Origin: Campylobacteraceae bacterium
Lineage (GTDB): Bacteria; Campylobacterota; Campylobacteria; Campylobacterales; Sulfurovaceae
Length of the DNA stretch: 26,978 bases
Assembly (NCBI GenBank): GCA_027002755.1
Contig: JALWZI010000043.1
Location: forward strand, 1 to 26,978
Reading direction: 5' to 3'
In this document: positions 1 to 8,560 of the stretch, piece by piece
How positions within the stretch are numbered: the first letter of the stretch is position 1
How the letters are laid out: every line of letters begins with the position of its first letter
Program-made: the position numbers and the translations under genes
The notes under the pieces: generated by a model
Seen by the model: the letters and a program-made list of their open reading frames with translations, nothing else
Databases searched by the model: none
Told to the model about the DNA's origin: nothing

Positions 1-726
1 AATGTTGCCGGTCAGGATCACGTCGAACTGTTTGGGATCCCGGATCAGCTGCATGGCGGCGTTGTCCACATACATGTGGCTCAGCTCCACTTCGGGGTAC
101 TCTTTGTGCACCTCTTCGACGATATCCCGCCAGAACTGGCTGACCTCCAGGACGTTGGCCTTGTCGACCGAGCAGATCCGCTTGTCCCGCTTCATGGCGA
201 TCTCGAAGGCTACCCGGGCGATCCGTTCCACCTCGGGACGGGTGTAGACCATGGTGTTGTAGGATTTTTCCTCTCCATATTCTCTGGGCTGACCGAAATA
301 GATCCCGCCGGTGAGCTCCCGGACTACCATAATGTCGACCCCCTTGAGGACCTCGGGTTTGAGGGTCGAGGCGTTGACCAGCTCGTCGTAGACGGTAGCG
401 GGGCGGAGGTTGGCGAAGGTCCCCATGGCCTTGCGCAGGCCCAGCAGGCCGCTCTCGGGACGCAGATGGCGCTCCAGGTTGTCCCATTTGGGCCCGCCGA
501 TAGCGCCGAAGAGCACCGCATCGACCTTGCGGACCCCCTGGATCGTCTCCTCGGGCAGCGGTACACCGGTAGCGTCGATCGCCGCACCCCCCAGCAGGAA
601 CTCCTCGTAATCGAGGTTGAAACCCTCGGCGACGCTGACGGCGTCGAGGACCTTGATCGCCTCGTCGACGATCTCCGGTCCGATGCCGTCGCCTTTGATC
701 ACTCCGATCTTGTAGTTGCGTGTCAT
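1..726 (-). CDS. leuB: 3-isopropylmalate dehydrogenase LeuB, N-terminal 242 residues (runs off the window)
   Basis: LeuB oxidatively decarboxylates 3-isopropylmalate with NAD+ in cytosolic leucine synthesis. The translation shows the family N-terminus with GDGIGPE at residues 12-18, a Gly-rich FGAIGGP segment near residue 72, the Arg-rich substrate loop ([12 protein letters not shown]) and the VDKANVL segment with Lys189, the conserved catalytic lysine region. The C-terminal third lies beyond base 1. The ATG at 726-724 follows AAAAGGAG at a normal distance and overlaps the leuD stop as ATGA, so the two genes are translationally coupled. No leuC or leuA is seen here. The family call is firm. 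Confidence 0.95.
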   Translation of the reverse strand, partial: MTRNYKIGVIKGDGIGPEIVDEAIKVLDAVSVAEGFNLDYEEFLLGGAAIDATGVPLPEETIQGVRKVDAVLFGAIGGPKWDNLERHLRPESGLLGLRKAMGTFANLRPATVYDELVNASTLKPEVLKGVDIMVVRELTGGIYFGQPREYGEEKSYNTMVYTRPEVERIARVAFEIAMKRDKRICSVDKANVLEVSQFWRDIVEEVHKEYPEVELSHMYVDNAAMQLIRDPKQFDVILTGNI

Positions 727-1223
727 ATCTGCTCCTTTTGGGCTGCCAACTCTTTTTTGGCGTATTGGATCAAACCCCCGGCATCGACCAGCTCCTGCAT
801 GAACTCGGGGATGGGGACAAATCTGTAGCTCTTGCCGGTGGTCTCGTCGATCACCTCGCCTTTCTCCATATCGATCCGGACGATGTCCCCTTCGTTGATC
901 TCCGCCGCTTCGGGGAGCTCAAAGATGGGAAGTCCCATGTTGAAGGCGTTGCGGTAGAAGATCCGGGCGAAGGTAGGCGCGATCACCGCGGCGATCCCGG
1001 CGGCTTTGAGGGCAATGGGAGCGTGCTCACGGCTGGAGCCGCAGCCGAAGTTCTCCCCGGCGACGATGATGTCTCCGGGCTCCATTTTGCTCACGAACTC
1101 CGGATCGGCATCCTCCATCACATGCTTGGCCAGTTCGGAGGGTTCACTGGTGTTGAGATAGCGGGCGGCGATGATGAGATCGGTATCGACATTGTCGCCG
1201 AATTTCCAGACTTTTCCTCTCAC
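723..1223 (-). CDS. leuD: 3-isopropylmalate dehydratase small subunit LeuD (GTG start preferred)
   Basis: This is the small (swivelling) subunit of isopropylmalate isomerase, which works with LeuC to convert 2- to 3-isopropylmalate. The family N-terminus ([14 protein letters not shown]) and the substrate-loop motif [10 protein letters not shown] near residue 60 are clear, and 166 residues is normal for bacterial LeuD. A longer reading from TTG at 1229 leaves only one base after the AAAGGA ribosome site. GTG at 1223 sits about 7 bases from it and gives the usual M-[KR]-G-K-V-W start, so I chose it. The stop overlaps the leuB start. It is transcribed away from mltG from a shared 130-base gap. 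Confidence 0.95.
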   Translation of the reverse strand: MRGKVWKFGDNVDTDLIIAARYLNTSEPSELAKHVMEDADPEFVSKMEPGDIIVAGENFGCGSSREHAPIALKAAGIAAVIAPTFARIFYRNAFNMGLPIFELPEAAEINEGDIVRIDMEKGEVIDETTGKSYRFVPIPEFMQELVDAGGLIQYAKKELAAQKEQI

Positions 1224-1268
1224 GTTCAATCCTTTGCATCGGGGATCCGCTCCCCGGAAATTTCCGCG

Positions 1269-1274
1269 ATTATA
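1269..1274 (-). promoter_or_regulatory. -10 box for leuD-leuB
   Basis: Reading on the minus strand gives GGCTATAATCG, a perfect TATAAT 46 bases before the leuD GTG. No convincing -35 is visible, which is usual for Campylobacterota sigma-70 promoters. It lies back to back with the mltG promoter. Confidence 0.6.
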
Positions 1275-1322
1275 GCCTAAATCATCTCCCAGGGATCTAA
1301 AGCTCTACGGAAAGAATTGGGA

Positions 1323-1328
1323 TATAAT
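1323..1328 (+). promoter_or_regulatory. -10 box for mltG
   Basis: TATAAT within GGGATATAATCGGG lies 29 bases before the mltG ATG. The ribosome site GGGAG is at 1349-1353. No clear -35 element is seen. Confidence 0.6.
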
Positions 1329-1357
1329 CGGGAAAAAAACCGTAGTTTGGGAGTCCA

Positions 1358-2590
1358 ATGGCGGGGAAAAAGAAGAGAGTGTTACTGCTGTTCGCTCTGT
1401 TGGCGGTACCGATCGTACTCCTCTTCTACCACTCCCGCCATCCCCGGACCATCGCACCGAAATCTCCGATACCGTCCCGATCCGTCCCGACGAAAACACC
1501 GCCTGCGACTCCTCCCGTTTCGACCCTGAAACCGGGTCCAGAAACGGCCGGGGCACCTTCGACATCGACCGCTTCGTCCACCACGCTCAATCCTGCCAAA
1601 CTGCGGGATCTGAACCGTGAAGAGAACCTCCCCCGTCTCATCCACCTCCCCGAGGGGGACCGCAGTGAAGTCTTCGCTTCCCTGAAACGTCAGGGGCTCC
1701 CGCTCTGGTTCTCGGACCGGTTTCTGCTCCCTGCCGAGATCCGACCGGGATGGATCCGCCTGGAACAGCCGATCTCTCTGAAAGAGTTCTTTGCGAAGAT
1801 CAACGATTTTCCGAGGGAGAAGACCCGCCGGGTCGTCATGTACAGCGGCGACAGCCTGGATGATTTCATCGGCCAATTCTCACGGCAGACCAACCTCGAT
1901 CCCCGGGAGCTTTTCGAGGAGTATTTTCGCTTCAGCCCCTATGTGGACGGGGGGATCCTGGCGGGCTACTACCGTCTCCCCTACCGCCTCAGCCCCGGGC
2001 CGGCCATGGCCTATCTGACCGGGGAGAGTGAAAAGCGCTTCCGGAAGATCTCCCACCGATATCTGGGACATTACGATCCGGCGGAGTTTCGGAAATACCT
2101 CATCATCGCCTCCATCATCCAGCGGGAGAGCTGGCATCCCGAGGAGATGCCCCTGATCTCCGCCGTCATTCATAACCGACTGGCAAAGAATATGAAACTC
2201 CAGCTCGACGCGACGCTCAACTACGGTCCCTGGTCCCACAAACGGGTAACACCCCGGCGGATCCGGACCGATAAAAGCCGCTTCAACACCTATCGCTACC
2301 GGGGGCTTCCCCCCGCTCCGCTGGGAAGCGTCACACCGGCAGCGCTGAAGGCGGCTTTCCGACCGGCCGAAAGTGAGGCACTCTATTTCGTCAAAGGCAA
2401 AAAAGGGCGTCACATCTTCAGCCGCACCTTTGCTCAGCACCAGGCGGTCATCGCCCGTCTGAGGGAGCGGAAAAGATCTGCCGGATCCGAAGGCAATTTC
2501 ACCCTGCCTCCCATCCGAACCGAACCTCAGATTGGCTATAATCTCCCCGATATTATTCCCATCATCCCGGAGACAAACACAACGCCATGA
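1358..2590 (+). CDS. mltG: Endolytic murein transglycosylase MltG (YceG-like)
   Basis: MltG is an inner-membrane lytic transglycosylase that cuts nascent glycan strands and is thought to set their length. The protein has a cytoplasmic basic start, one membrane anchor at about residues 7-24, a Pro/Thr/Ser-rich linker to about residue 80, then the YceG domain. The catalytic region [10 protein letters not shown] matches the family ASIVEKE motif and puts the catalytic Glu at residue 257. It is followed by the conserved VIHNRL...[10 protein letters not shown] segment and the [10 protein letters not shown] segment. At 410 residues it is somewhat longer than the E. coli protein because of the linker and a tail after the domain. 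Its stop overlaps the trpB start (ATGA), which is odd functional company. Confidence 0.93.
   Translation: MAGKKKRVLLLFALLAVPIVLLFYHSRHPRTIAPKSPIPSRSVPTKTPPATPPVSTLKPGPETAGAPSTSTASSTTLNPAKLRDLNREENLPRLIHLPEGDRSEVFASLKRQGLPLWFSDRFLLPAEIRPGWIRLEQPISLKEFFAKINDFPREKTRRVVMYSGDSLDDFIGQFSRQTNLDPRELFEEYFRFSPYVDGGILAGYYRLPYRLSPGPAMAYLTGESEKRFRKISHRYLGHYDPAEFRKYLIIASIIQRESWHPEEMPLISAVIHNRLAKNMKLQLDATLNYGPWSHKRVTPRRIRTDKSRFNTYRYRGLPPAPLGSVTPAALKAAFRPAESEALYFVKGKKGRHIFSRTFAQHQAVIARLRERKRSAGSEGNFTLPPIRTEPQIGYNLPDIIPIIPETNTTP
2537..2542 (+). promoter_or_regulatory. Possible internal -10 box for trpB
   Basis: GGCTATAATC lies inside the last codons of mltG, 45 bases before the trpB ATG. It matches the GCTATAATC form seen before other genes of this window, so trpB may have its own promoter as well as mltG read-through. 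Confidence 0.45.
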
Positions 2591-3816
2591 GTCAGACCCA
2601 CGATTTCTATATCCCTACCCCTTCCCCCTACGATCCCGACGAGATCGGCCACTTCGGCATCTTCGGCGGCCGCTACGTCCCCGAAACCCTGATGCCGGTC
2701 CTCGAGGCCCTCAAAAAAGATTATGAAGCCGTCCGCTTCGATCCCGAGTTTTGGAGAGAGGTGGACTACTACTACCGCAACTATGTCGGCCGCCCCAGTG
2801 CCCTCTATTTTGCCGAAAACCTCTCCAAAGAGACCGGAGCGAAAATCTACCTCAAGCGCGAAGATCTCAACCACACCGGGGCCCACAAGATCAACCACAC
2901 TGTCGCCCAGGCGATCCTGGCCAAGCGGCTGGGCAAAAAGAAGATCATCGCCGAGACCGGTGCGGGACAGCACGGGGTCGCCACCGCCACCGTCGCGGCG
3001 CTCTTCGGCCTGGAGTGCGAGATCTTCATGGGGGCCAAAGACGTGGCCCGCCAGGAGCTCAACGTTTTCCGGATGAAGCTGCTCGGCGCCAAGGTCCACG
3101 CCGTCCAGAGCGGCTCCAAGACCCTCAAAGACGCCATGAACGACGCCATCCGCCACTGGGTCACGCACGCCCGTGACACCTTCTACGTCATCGGCACCGT
3201 CGCCGGCCCCCACCCCTACCCGATGATGATCCGGGATATTCAAAGCATCATCGGCTGGGAGGCCAAGCGGCAAATTCGGGAGGCCGAAGGGCGCCTTCCC
3301 GATCGGGTCATCGCCTGTATCGGCGGAGGTTCCAACGCCATTGGGATCTTCAACCATTTTCTGGAGGAAGAAGGCACCGAATGCATCGGTATCGAAGCGG
3401 GCGGCCTGGGGCTGGATTCCAAACACGGCGCCAGCCTGGCCAAAGGCTCTCCGGGAGTGCTGCACGGTCAGATGAGCTACCTGCTTCAGGACGAGGACGG
3501 TCAGATCTTGGAAGCCCACTCCATCAGCGCCGGACTGGACTACCCCGGCATCGGCCCGGAACACGCCTACCTCAAAGAGCTGGGCAAAGTCCGCTACGAC
3601 CACATCACCGACCAGGAGGCCCTGGACGCCTTTGTCTGGCTCAGCCAGAAAGAGGGGATCATCCCCGCCTTTGAAAGCTCCCACGCCGTGGCCTACCTCA
3701 GGAAAATGAAGCCCGAAGAGCTGGCGGGCAAACTGATCCTCATCAACCTCTCCGGACGGGGTGACAAGGATATGATCCAGGCGAAAGAGCTCCTCGACTT
3801 CGGCGGAGCGGAATGA
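2587..3816 (+). CDS. trpB: Tryptophan synthase beta chain TrpB
   Basis: TrpB joins indole and serine to form tryptophan with pyridoxal phosphate. The start [17 protein letters not shown], the PLP lysine in HTGAHKINH (Lys101) and the phosphate-binding GGGSNAIG loop (from residue 246) mark it as a canonical TrpB1, and 409 residues is the usual length. It begins on the last bases of mltG (ATGA). No trpA or other trp gene is next to it, so the alpha subunit must be encoded elsewhere. A heptad-repeat hairpin follows the stop codon by 6 bases. Confidence 0.97.
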   Translation: MSQTHDFYIPTPSPYDPDEIGHFGIFGGRYVPETLMPVLEALKKDYEAVRFDPEFWREVDYYYRNYVGRPSALYFAENLSKETGAKIYLKREDLNHTGAHKINHTVAQAILAKRLGKKKIIAETGAGQHGVATATVAALFGLECEIFMGAKDVARQELNVFRMKLLGAKVHAVQSGSKTLKDAMNDAIRHWVTHARDTFYVIGTVAGPHPYPMMIRDIQSIIGWEAKRQIREAEGRLPDRVIACIGGGSNAIGIFNHFLEEEGTECIGIEAGGLGLDSKHGASLAKGSPGVLHGQMSYLLQDEDGQILEAHSISAGLDYPGIGPEHAYLKELGKVRYDHITDQEALDAFVWLSQKEGIIPAFESSHAVAYLRKMKPEELAGKLILINLSGRGDKDMIQAKELLDFGGAE

Positions 3817-3822
3817 ATTCCG

Positions 3823-3906
3823 AGTGAGTAGTGGGTAGTGCGTAGTGTGTAGATGTTTCACCCTCCCTTGTTTTCTACCCACTACCCACTACGCACTACC
3901 CACTAA
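3823..3906. repeat. Heptad-repeat element R1 (between trpB and pepA), paired arms
   Basis: The left arm 3823-3852 consists of four 7-base units of the form AGTGNGT in which N is A, G, C and T in turn. The right arm 3875-3906 is the reverse complement type (ACTACCC/ACTACGC units). Bases 3830-3847 and 3887-3904 are perfectly complementary over 18 bp, with a 39-base loop. The transcript of trpB could fold into this hairpin, but no T-run follows it. The element belongs to a family also found at 11362, 16766, 17893, 19160 and 19934. Confidence 0.85.
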
Positions 3907-3923
3907 GATTTGAAGGAAAACCT

Positions 3924-5408
3924 ATGAAGACTATCAAATTCTACGAAAAACTGTTAAACGAGATCGAAGCCGACATCGAGATCGTCATCGTCATCAACAA
4001 GAACTTCGATCAGCGTTTCTCCGATGCGGAAAAAGATCTGCTCAAGGCCGCGGGGTTCAGCGGGGATCAGGACGAAACCTGCCTGTTGCCCGAGCGACGC
4101 AAGCTCTTCGTCGGAGCCGACTCCATCAAAAGCGCCGATATCCGCTCCGCGGCGGCCTGTGCCGTCCGGGCGCTCATGGGCAGCGAATACCGCATCGCCA
4201 AGATGGGAAGCTACATGAGCCATCCCACCTGTACCGCTACGCTGCGGGCTCAGGCCGAGGGGCTGCTGCTGGGAGGATACCGCTTCGAACGCTACAAGAG
4301 CAAACACTCCGACAAAGGACTGCACAAGGTCCGGATCTCTCTGGAGGAGTACAACGGCTATGCCCTCGACATCCCTGCCGCTCAGCGTGCCATCGACAAA
4401 GGGATCGTCAGCGCCGAAGCGACCAATTTCGTCCGGGATATCGTCAACACCGCCCCCGACGACTGCTATCCGGAGATCATGGCGCAGATCGCACAGGAGC
4501 TGGCCGAAAAAGAGCCGCACCTGAAGGTCGAGGTCCTCGATACCGAGGCGATGCGCAAAGAGGGGATGAACGCTCTGCTGGCCGTTGCCCGGGCCAGCCG
4601 CCACGAGCCCAGGCTCATCCACCTGAGCTATATCCCCAAAGAGAAGCCCGTCGCCACCGTCAGCCTGGTGGGCAAGGGGCTCACCTACGACAGTGGCGGG
4701 CTCAGCCTCAAACCCGCCGACTATATGGTAACGATGAAAGCCGACAAGAGTGGCGGCTCCGCCGTGCTGGGGATCCTCAAAGCCATCGCTGAACTTCATC
4801 TGCCCGTCGAGGTCCACGGTTTCATCGGTGCCGTGGAGAACATGATCGGCGGCGATGCCTACAAACCCGACGACGTGCTCAAAGCCAAGAATGGCAAAAC
4901 CATCGAAGTGCGCAACACCGACGCCGAAGGGCGCCTGGTCCTGGCCGACGTCCTCTGCTACGCCCAGGAGAAGGTCAAGGCCGACTACCTCTTCGATCTG
5001 GCGACCCTGACGGGTGCCTGCGTGGTGGGCGTGGGGCAATACACCAGCGGTGTCATGGGCTTCGCCGCCGAGCCGGTCAATCGGGTCCTCTACGCCGCCA
5101 ACACCCTTGCCGGAGAGCTGGCGACGAAACTGGACTTCAACCGCTTCCTTCGCAAGACCCTCAAAAGCGAGATCGCCGACATCTGCAACATCTCCAACAC
5201 CCGCTACGGCGGGGCGATCACCGCGGGAATGTTCCTGGGAGAATTCATCGACGAGCAGCACAAAGAGAAGTGGGCCCATATCGACATCGCCGGCCCCGCC
5301 TTCGTCGAGCACCCCTGGGGGGAGAATCCCCACGGCGCCAGCGGGGCGGGAGTACGGACGATCACCCGGCTCCTGGAGAAACTCGCACGAGGCGACGAGC
5401 ACAAGTAG
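3924..5408 (+). CDS. pepA: Leucyl aminopeptidase, peptidase family M17
   Basis: This is a cytosolic two-metal aminopeptidase, usually a hexamer, that removes N-terminal residues from peptides. The catalytic C-terminal domain shows VGKGLTYDSGGLSLKP (Lys251, Asp256) and the family signature NTDAEGRL (Asp333, Glu335), which carry metal ligands and the catalytic residues. The first 150 or so residues are the less conserved N-terminal domain. Length 494 is typical. The ATG follows GAAGGAAAACCT at a good distance. It stands alone: the R1 repeat lies upstream and a 180-base gap downstream. In E. coli PepA also binds DNA at cer sites; nothing here tests that. Confidence 0.95.
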   Translation: MKTIKFYEKLLNEIEADIEIVIVINKNFDQRFSDAEKDLLKAAGFSGDQDETCLLPERRKLFVGADSIKSADIRSAAACAVRALMGSEYRIAKMGSYMSHPTCTATLRAQAEGLLLGGYRFERYKSKHSDKGLHKVRISLEEYNGYALDIPAAQRAIDKGIVSAEATNFVRDIVNTAPDDCYPEIMAQIAQELAEKEPHLKVEVLDTEAMRKEGMNALLAVARASRHEPRLIHLSYIPKEKPVATVSLVGKGLTYDSGGLSLKPADYMVTMKADKSGGSAVLGILKAIAELHLPVEVHGFIGAVENMIGGDAYKPDDVLKAKNGKTIEVRNTDAEGRLVLADVLCYAQEKVKADYLFDLATLTGACVVGVGQYTSGVMGFAAEPVNRVLYAANTLAGELATKLDFNRFLRKTLKSEIADICNISNTRYGGAITAGMFLGEFIDEQHKEKWAHIDIAGPAFVEHPWGENPHGASGAGVRTITRLLEKLARGDEHK

Positions 5409-5491
5409 CGACTACAGGCAGGTTTGGCTCCAGGCCCTGACAGGTATCGACATATCTGACGAATTTCTCGGAACAGATACGCCGAAAGGAA

Positions 5492-5509
5492 GCGGGATTC
5501 CAGTCCCGC
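5492..5509. repeat. Small hairpin after pepA
   Basis: GCGGGA and TCCCGC (6 bp, 6-base loop) form a perfect hairpin 80 bases after the pepA stop. There is no T-run, so it is a weak terminator or a REP-like palindrome. Confidence 0.45.
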
Positions 5510-5517
5510 CTGTCAAG

Positions 5518-5540
5518 GCCAAAGAGCTCTCCGCTTTGGC
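5518..5540. terminator. Hairpin in the pepA-elyC gap
   Basis: GCCAAAG (5518-5524) pairs with CTTTGGC (5534-5540) around a 9-base loop. A T-rich stretch (CTTCTTTTCT) begins about 12 bases later. It may help terminate pepA transcription; the distance to the T-rich part makes this uncertain. Confidence 0.35.
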
Positions 5541-5561
5541 ACAATGATATGTCTTCTTTTC

Positions 5562-5567
5562 TATAGA
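5562..5567 (+). promoter_or_regulatory. Possible -10 box for the ElyC-like gene
   Basis: TATAGA lies 22 bases before the ATG at 5590, downstream of the two hairpins of this gap. No -35 element is clear. Confidence 0.35.
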
Positions 5568-5589
5568 CCATCATTCAGAAAGAGTCTTC

Positions 5590-6288
5590 ATGGGTTTCTA
5601 TCTCAAAAAGTTCATTTCACATCTCCTGGATCCGCTCTCTTTCGTTCTTGTTCTCCTGCTTCTGTCCCTTTGGTTCCTCTACAAAAAGAGACGGAAGCCT
5701 GCCATACTCTTTTTGACCACTTCCATTCTTCTTCTCTGGCTCTTCAGCTCCAAACCTTTCAGCTATGCACTGATACACCCGCTTGAATCAAGCTACAAAA
5801 AGCTCCGGAATCCGCCCGGATCGATCCCCTATATCCTCTTTCTCGGCGGGGATCTGGAGCGAAGGGGGTGGGAGTTGCTGCGGCTCCATCACCTCCTGCC
5901 GAAGGCACGTATCATCACGACAGGGTATGAAGGAAGCTTCCAAGAGAGCGATGCGCTACGGAACAGGCGGATCTTTGCCGATACGGGGATTGAGCCTGGG
6001 CAGATCATCGCACTTTCCCGACCGAAAGATACCGTCGAAGAGGCGAAAGCGATCAAGAAAATTGTCGGCGACAAACCTTTTATTCTCGTCACCTCAGCCT
6101 ATCATATGCCAAGAGCCATGATGATCTTCGGGCACGAGGGGCTTCATCCCCTTCCGGCTCCTGCAGATTTTCCGCGTCCGTCCAAACGCTTCTGGGTACT
6201 CTTCCCCGGAATAAAAAATCTGGAAAAAACGCAGAAGGCTCTCCACGAATACCTGGGCATTTTGTGGTTGAAGATCAAGGGATATTGA
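5590..6288 (+). CDS. ElyC/YdcF-family membrane protein (DUF218 domain)
   Basis: This is a 232-residue protein with two N-terminal membrane segments (about residues 12-31 and 38-54) and a DUF218 domain from about residue 80. Family features visible are ILFLGGD, the ITTGYEG segment, KDTVEEAKAI (the place of the family T-x-E-N/E-A motif) and LVTSAYHMPRAMMIF. E. coli ElyC acts in envelope biogenesis and peptidoglycan assembly; the biochemical activity of the domain is not settled. The start is the ATG after AAAGAG. The gene converges on the FAD oxidoreductase with only 22 bases between the stops and no obvious terminator there. Confidence 0.85.
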   Translation: MGFYLKKFISHLLDPLSFVLVLLLLSLWFLYKKRRKPAILFLTTSILLLWLFSSKPFSYALIHPLESSYKKLRNPPGSIPYILFLGGDLERRGWELLRLHHLLPKARIITTGYEGSFQESDALRNRRIFADTGIEPGQIIALSRPKDTVEEAKAIKKIVGDKPFILVTSAYHMPRAMMIFGHEGLHPLPAPADFPRPSKRFWVLFPGIKNLEKTQKALHEYLGILWLKIKGY

Positions 6289-6310
6289 TACATTCAGTCT
6301 GTCTGTAGGG

Positions 6311-7735
6311 TCACGTACCGACGCAACGATCCCCCATCGCCTCAGGGTATCCCCGACCGGTGGCAATTCGAATGGAACGTTCAGCCAGTTGCGCTTCGTC
6401 CACGCTTTCCAATTGGGGGATCTGCCAGAGCATCGCTTCGTCCCGAAACTCAAATGATCCTTCACGATCCAGATCCCGCAGGATCTCCCGGGCCATATCG
6501 GTCACCGAAGAGACTTTGACGATCTCACAGCGGGCATAGCCCGGCAGCGGGAATGTCACCTCCGCCACCCGCAGCGTGGGATCCTCTCCCGGGATCTGCT
6601 GAGCCCCAAAAAGCGGCGGTCCCCCTACCGTCGCCTCGGTGAAATCGGGGAGGAACCGGGCCAGATGCATTATGGCCCGACGGGTGCGCTCATCTCTCTC
6701 CTTGGCGCTCCAGCCCTTTTCTATCTTCTCCATAAAGTGTTCCGGCAATTTGGGCTGACTGCTCTCTCCGCCACTTCCGACCAATCCGTCGGAGTAGAGA
6801 GTGATCTGCTGCGTCATCCCGTGCAACTGTACGTAGCCTCCCGGATAGGGGGTAAACTGCCCCATCCCTCGGGGGGTCCCCCGCTCCCCGTGGAAGATCA
6901 CTTCGGGCCAGAGGGGTTCACGATCGCTCCAGCGGGAGGTATAGGCGGCTTTGAACTCCACCATCCGCCGTTCCCGAACCCCCAACATATCGTCGATCTC
7001 CCCGGTCCGAAAGCCCGCGGCGTTGATGAGATAGTCGGCTTCAATCTCTCCGCCAAACATCCCTGTGCATTGCACTGCGAAGCCTTGCAAACGCTTCTGC
7101 ACCCCCGTGACTTTCGTCTCACGTAGAATCGTCACGTTGGGCATCGCCTCCAGAGCCAGGCCTGCCCCGGCGGCGAGACGAAAGAGATTGATCCCATACT
7201 CCTGCACCAGGATCAGGGGATACTGCACACGCTCCAGGTCCAGATGTCGCGCCAGAGGTATCATCCATTCCCGGGCGTTTCGGGGCCTCTCCACCGCTTC
7301 GGATCGGGCCAGCGTTTCGATCTCGCCACGATCGAAAAGGCGGTAATACTCCTCCGGCTCCCCCAGCACCCCGCACTCCGGATCCTCGGCCACCATCCGG
7401 GCATAAGCCTCCCGCAACAGCTCCAGTCGCCTCAGAAGCTCCGTAGGTTTCCCGGAGTCCTCCGTCGGCACGGCGATCACCGTCGGACGGCGGTCGATGG
7501 CGAAGGGGTAAAGCCGGGCAAAATCGATCGACTGACGCAGCAGGCTTAGACACTGAGCATCGTCGATCTCCCGGTAGAGATTTCCCCCGGCGTGTAGATG
7601 ACAAAAAGGTGGCCCCGCCACCAGGGTGGGCTGCCGCTCGATCAGCGTCACTTCCTTGCCCAGCTTCCCCAGCAGCAGCGCCGCACTCACCCCGGCCACT
7701 CCGCCGCCGACGATGACGATTCGGTTCCTCTTCAT
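6311..7735 (-). CDS. FAD-dependent oxidoreductase, substrate unknown
   Basis: The N-terminus has a Rossmann dinucleotide-binding motif (IVIVGGGVAGVSAA, Gly10-x-Gly12-x2-Gly15) followed by the acidic residue of a second beta strand (TLIE). A second FAD contact is likely in DYLINAAGFRTGEID, and the C-terminal GPPLFGAQQIPGEDPTLRVAEV part fits the DAO/NAD(P)-binding superfamily. At 474 residues it is longer than simple amino-acid oxidases. I cannot name the substrate. Its ATG is 6 bases past the gph stop; the ribosome site GGGAG overlaps the last gph codons, so the pair is coupled. Confidence 0.8.
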   Translation of the reverse strand: MKRNRIVIVGGGVAGVSAALLLGKLGKEVTLIERQPTLVAGPPFCHLHAGGNLYREIDDAQCLSLLRQSIDFARLYPFAIDRRPTVIAVPTEDSGKPTELLRRLELLREAYARMVAEDPECGVLGEPEEYYRLFDRGEIETLARSEAVERPRNAREWMIPLARHLDLERVQYPLILVQEYGINLFRLAAGAGLALEAMPNVTILRETKVTGVQKRLQGFAVQCTGMFGGEIEADYLINAAGFRTGEIDDMLGVRERRMVEFKAAYTSRWSDREPLWPEVIFHGERGTPRGMGQFTPYPGGYVQLHGMTQQITLYSDGLVGSGGESSQPKLPEHFMEKIEKGWSAKERDERTRRAIMHLARFLPDFTEATVGGPPLFGAQQIPGEDPTLRVAEVTFPLPGYARCEIVKVSSVTDMAREILRDLDREGSFEFRDEAMLWQIPQLESVDEAQLAERSIRIATGRGYPEAMGDRCVGT

Positions 7736-7741
7736 CTCGAC

Positions 7742-8431
7742 TCACTCCCTATGGGATCTTTCAAAAAAATCCAGAATCTCCCCGAAGCGCTCTACCACCG
7801 CATCGGCCCCCAGATCCCGAACCTCCCGATCGGCGCTGTAGCCGTAGGCGACGACGACGGAGGGGATCCCAGCCGCCCGGGCCGCCAGGATGTCGTTGGA
7901 GGAATCGCCGATCATCACCGCAGCTTCAGGTTTGCATCCCAGCACATCGCAGCTGTGCAGCAGCGGGAGCGGATCGGGCTTTTTTCGGGGCAGATCCTCC
8001 CCGCCGACGATATAGTCGAAATGGGATTCGATGGCTAGGTTTTTGAGGATCGGAGCGACGAACTGGGAGGGCTTGTTGGTGACGATCGCCATCCGGTAGC
8101 CCTGATCCTCTAACTTCTGCAGCGTCTCTTTGACCTCGGGATAGAGCCCCGTGGCATCGTTCAATACCGCCGCGTAGCGCTTCAGAAAGATCTCCATCGC
8201 CCGCCGGAAAAGCACCCCCTCCGGTTCCCGGTCGATCTCCCGTCTGCCCACCAGTCCCCGCTTGACCAGCACTGCAGCGCCGTTGCCGATCCAGGTACGA
8301 ACCGTCGCCTCGTCGTAGGTAGGCAGATCCAGCTCCCGCAGTGTAGCGTTGAGGGCTTTGGCCAGATCGGGCACGCTGTCGATCAGGGTGCCGTCCAGAT
8401 CGAAAAGGAGCAGCTCTTTGTCGTGAAACAT
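7742..8431 (-). CDS. gph: Phosphoglycolate phosphatase (HAD family)
   Basis: This HAD hydrolase would dephosphorylate 2-phosphoglycolate. Motif I FDLDGTLIDS gives the nucleophile Asp11 and Asp13. The helical cap follows, then motif II (VTNKPS), motif III lysine (KKPDPLPLL) and motif IV (MIGDSSNDILAA). Length 229 and the sequence PDLAKALNATL fit Gph rather than a general HAD. The ATG follows CAGGAA with a short spacer. It is transcribed divergently from the thioredoxin-like selenoprotein candidate and in front of the FAD oxidoreductase. The exact substrate is inferred from family similarity. Confidence 0.88.
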   Translation of the reverse strand: MFHDKELLLFDLDGTLIDSVPDLAKALNATLRELDLPTYDEATVRTWIGNGAAVLVKRGLVGRREIDREPEGVLFRRAMEIFLKRYAAVLNDATGLYPEVKETLQKLEDQGYRMAIVTNKPSQFVAPILKNLAIESHFDYIVGGEDLPRKKPDPLPLLHSCDVLGCKPEAAVMIGDSSNDILAARAAGIPSVVVAYGYSADREVRDLGADAVVERFGEILDFFERSHRE

Positions 8432-8457
8432 CTATATTCCTGACATTTTTTGCCAGA

Positions 8458-8463
8458 TTTATA
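8458..8463 (-). promoter_or_regulatory. Possible -10 box for gph
   Basis: On the minus strand the sequence reads CGATATAAATC, with TATAAA 27 bases before the gph ATG. Confidence 0.35.
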
Positions 8464-8526
8464 TCGAAAATCTTCCCCGGCGGCAAGCCTCTTCACCGTT
8501 ACACAAAAGCTCCACAGAAGATCCGC

Positions 8527-8532
8527 TATAAT
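8527..8532 (+). promoter_or_regulatory. -10 box for the thioredoxin-like selenoprotein candidate
   Basis: CCGCTATAATC contains a perfect TATAAT 28 bases before the ATG at 8561. The ribosome site AAGGAG is at 8550-8555, five bases before the ATG. Both support a functional gene beginning at 8561 rather than a decayed one. Confidence 0.6.
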
Positions 8533-8560
8533 CTCTTATCATGAAAAATAAGGAGAACGG

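Noticed and set aside
2536..3882. 448-residue minus-strand ORF opposite trpB
   Set aside because: It is a shadow of the GC-rich third positions of trpB and has low-complexity Gly/Val/Asp composition; trpB is unmistakable.
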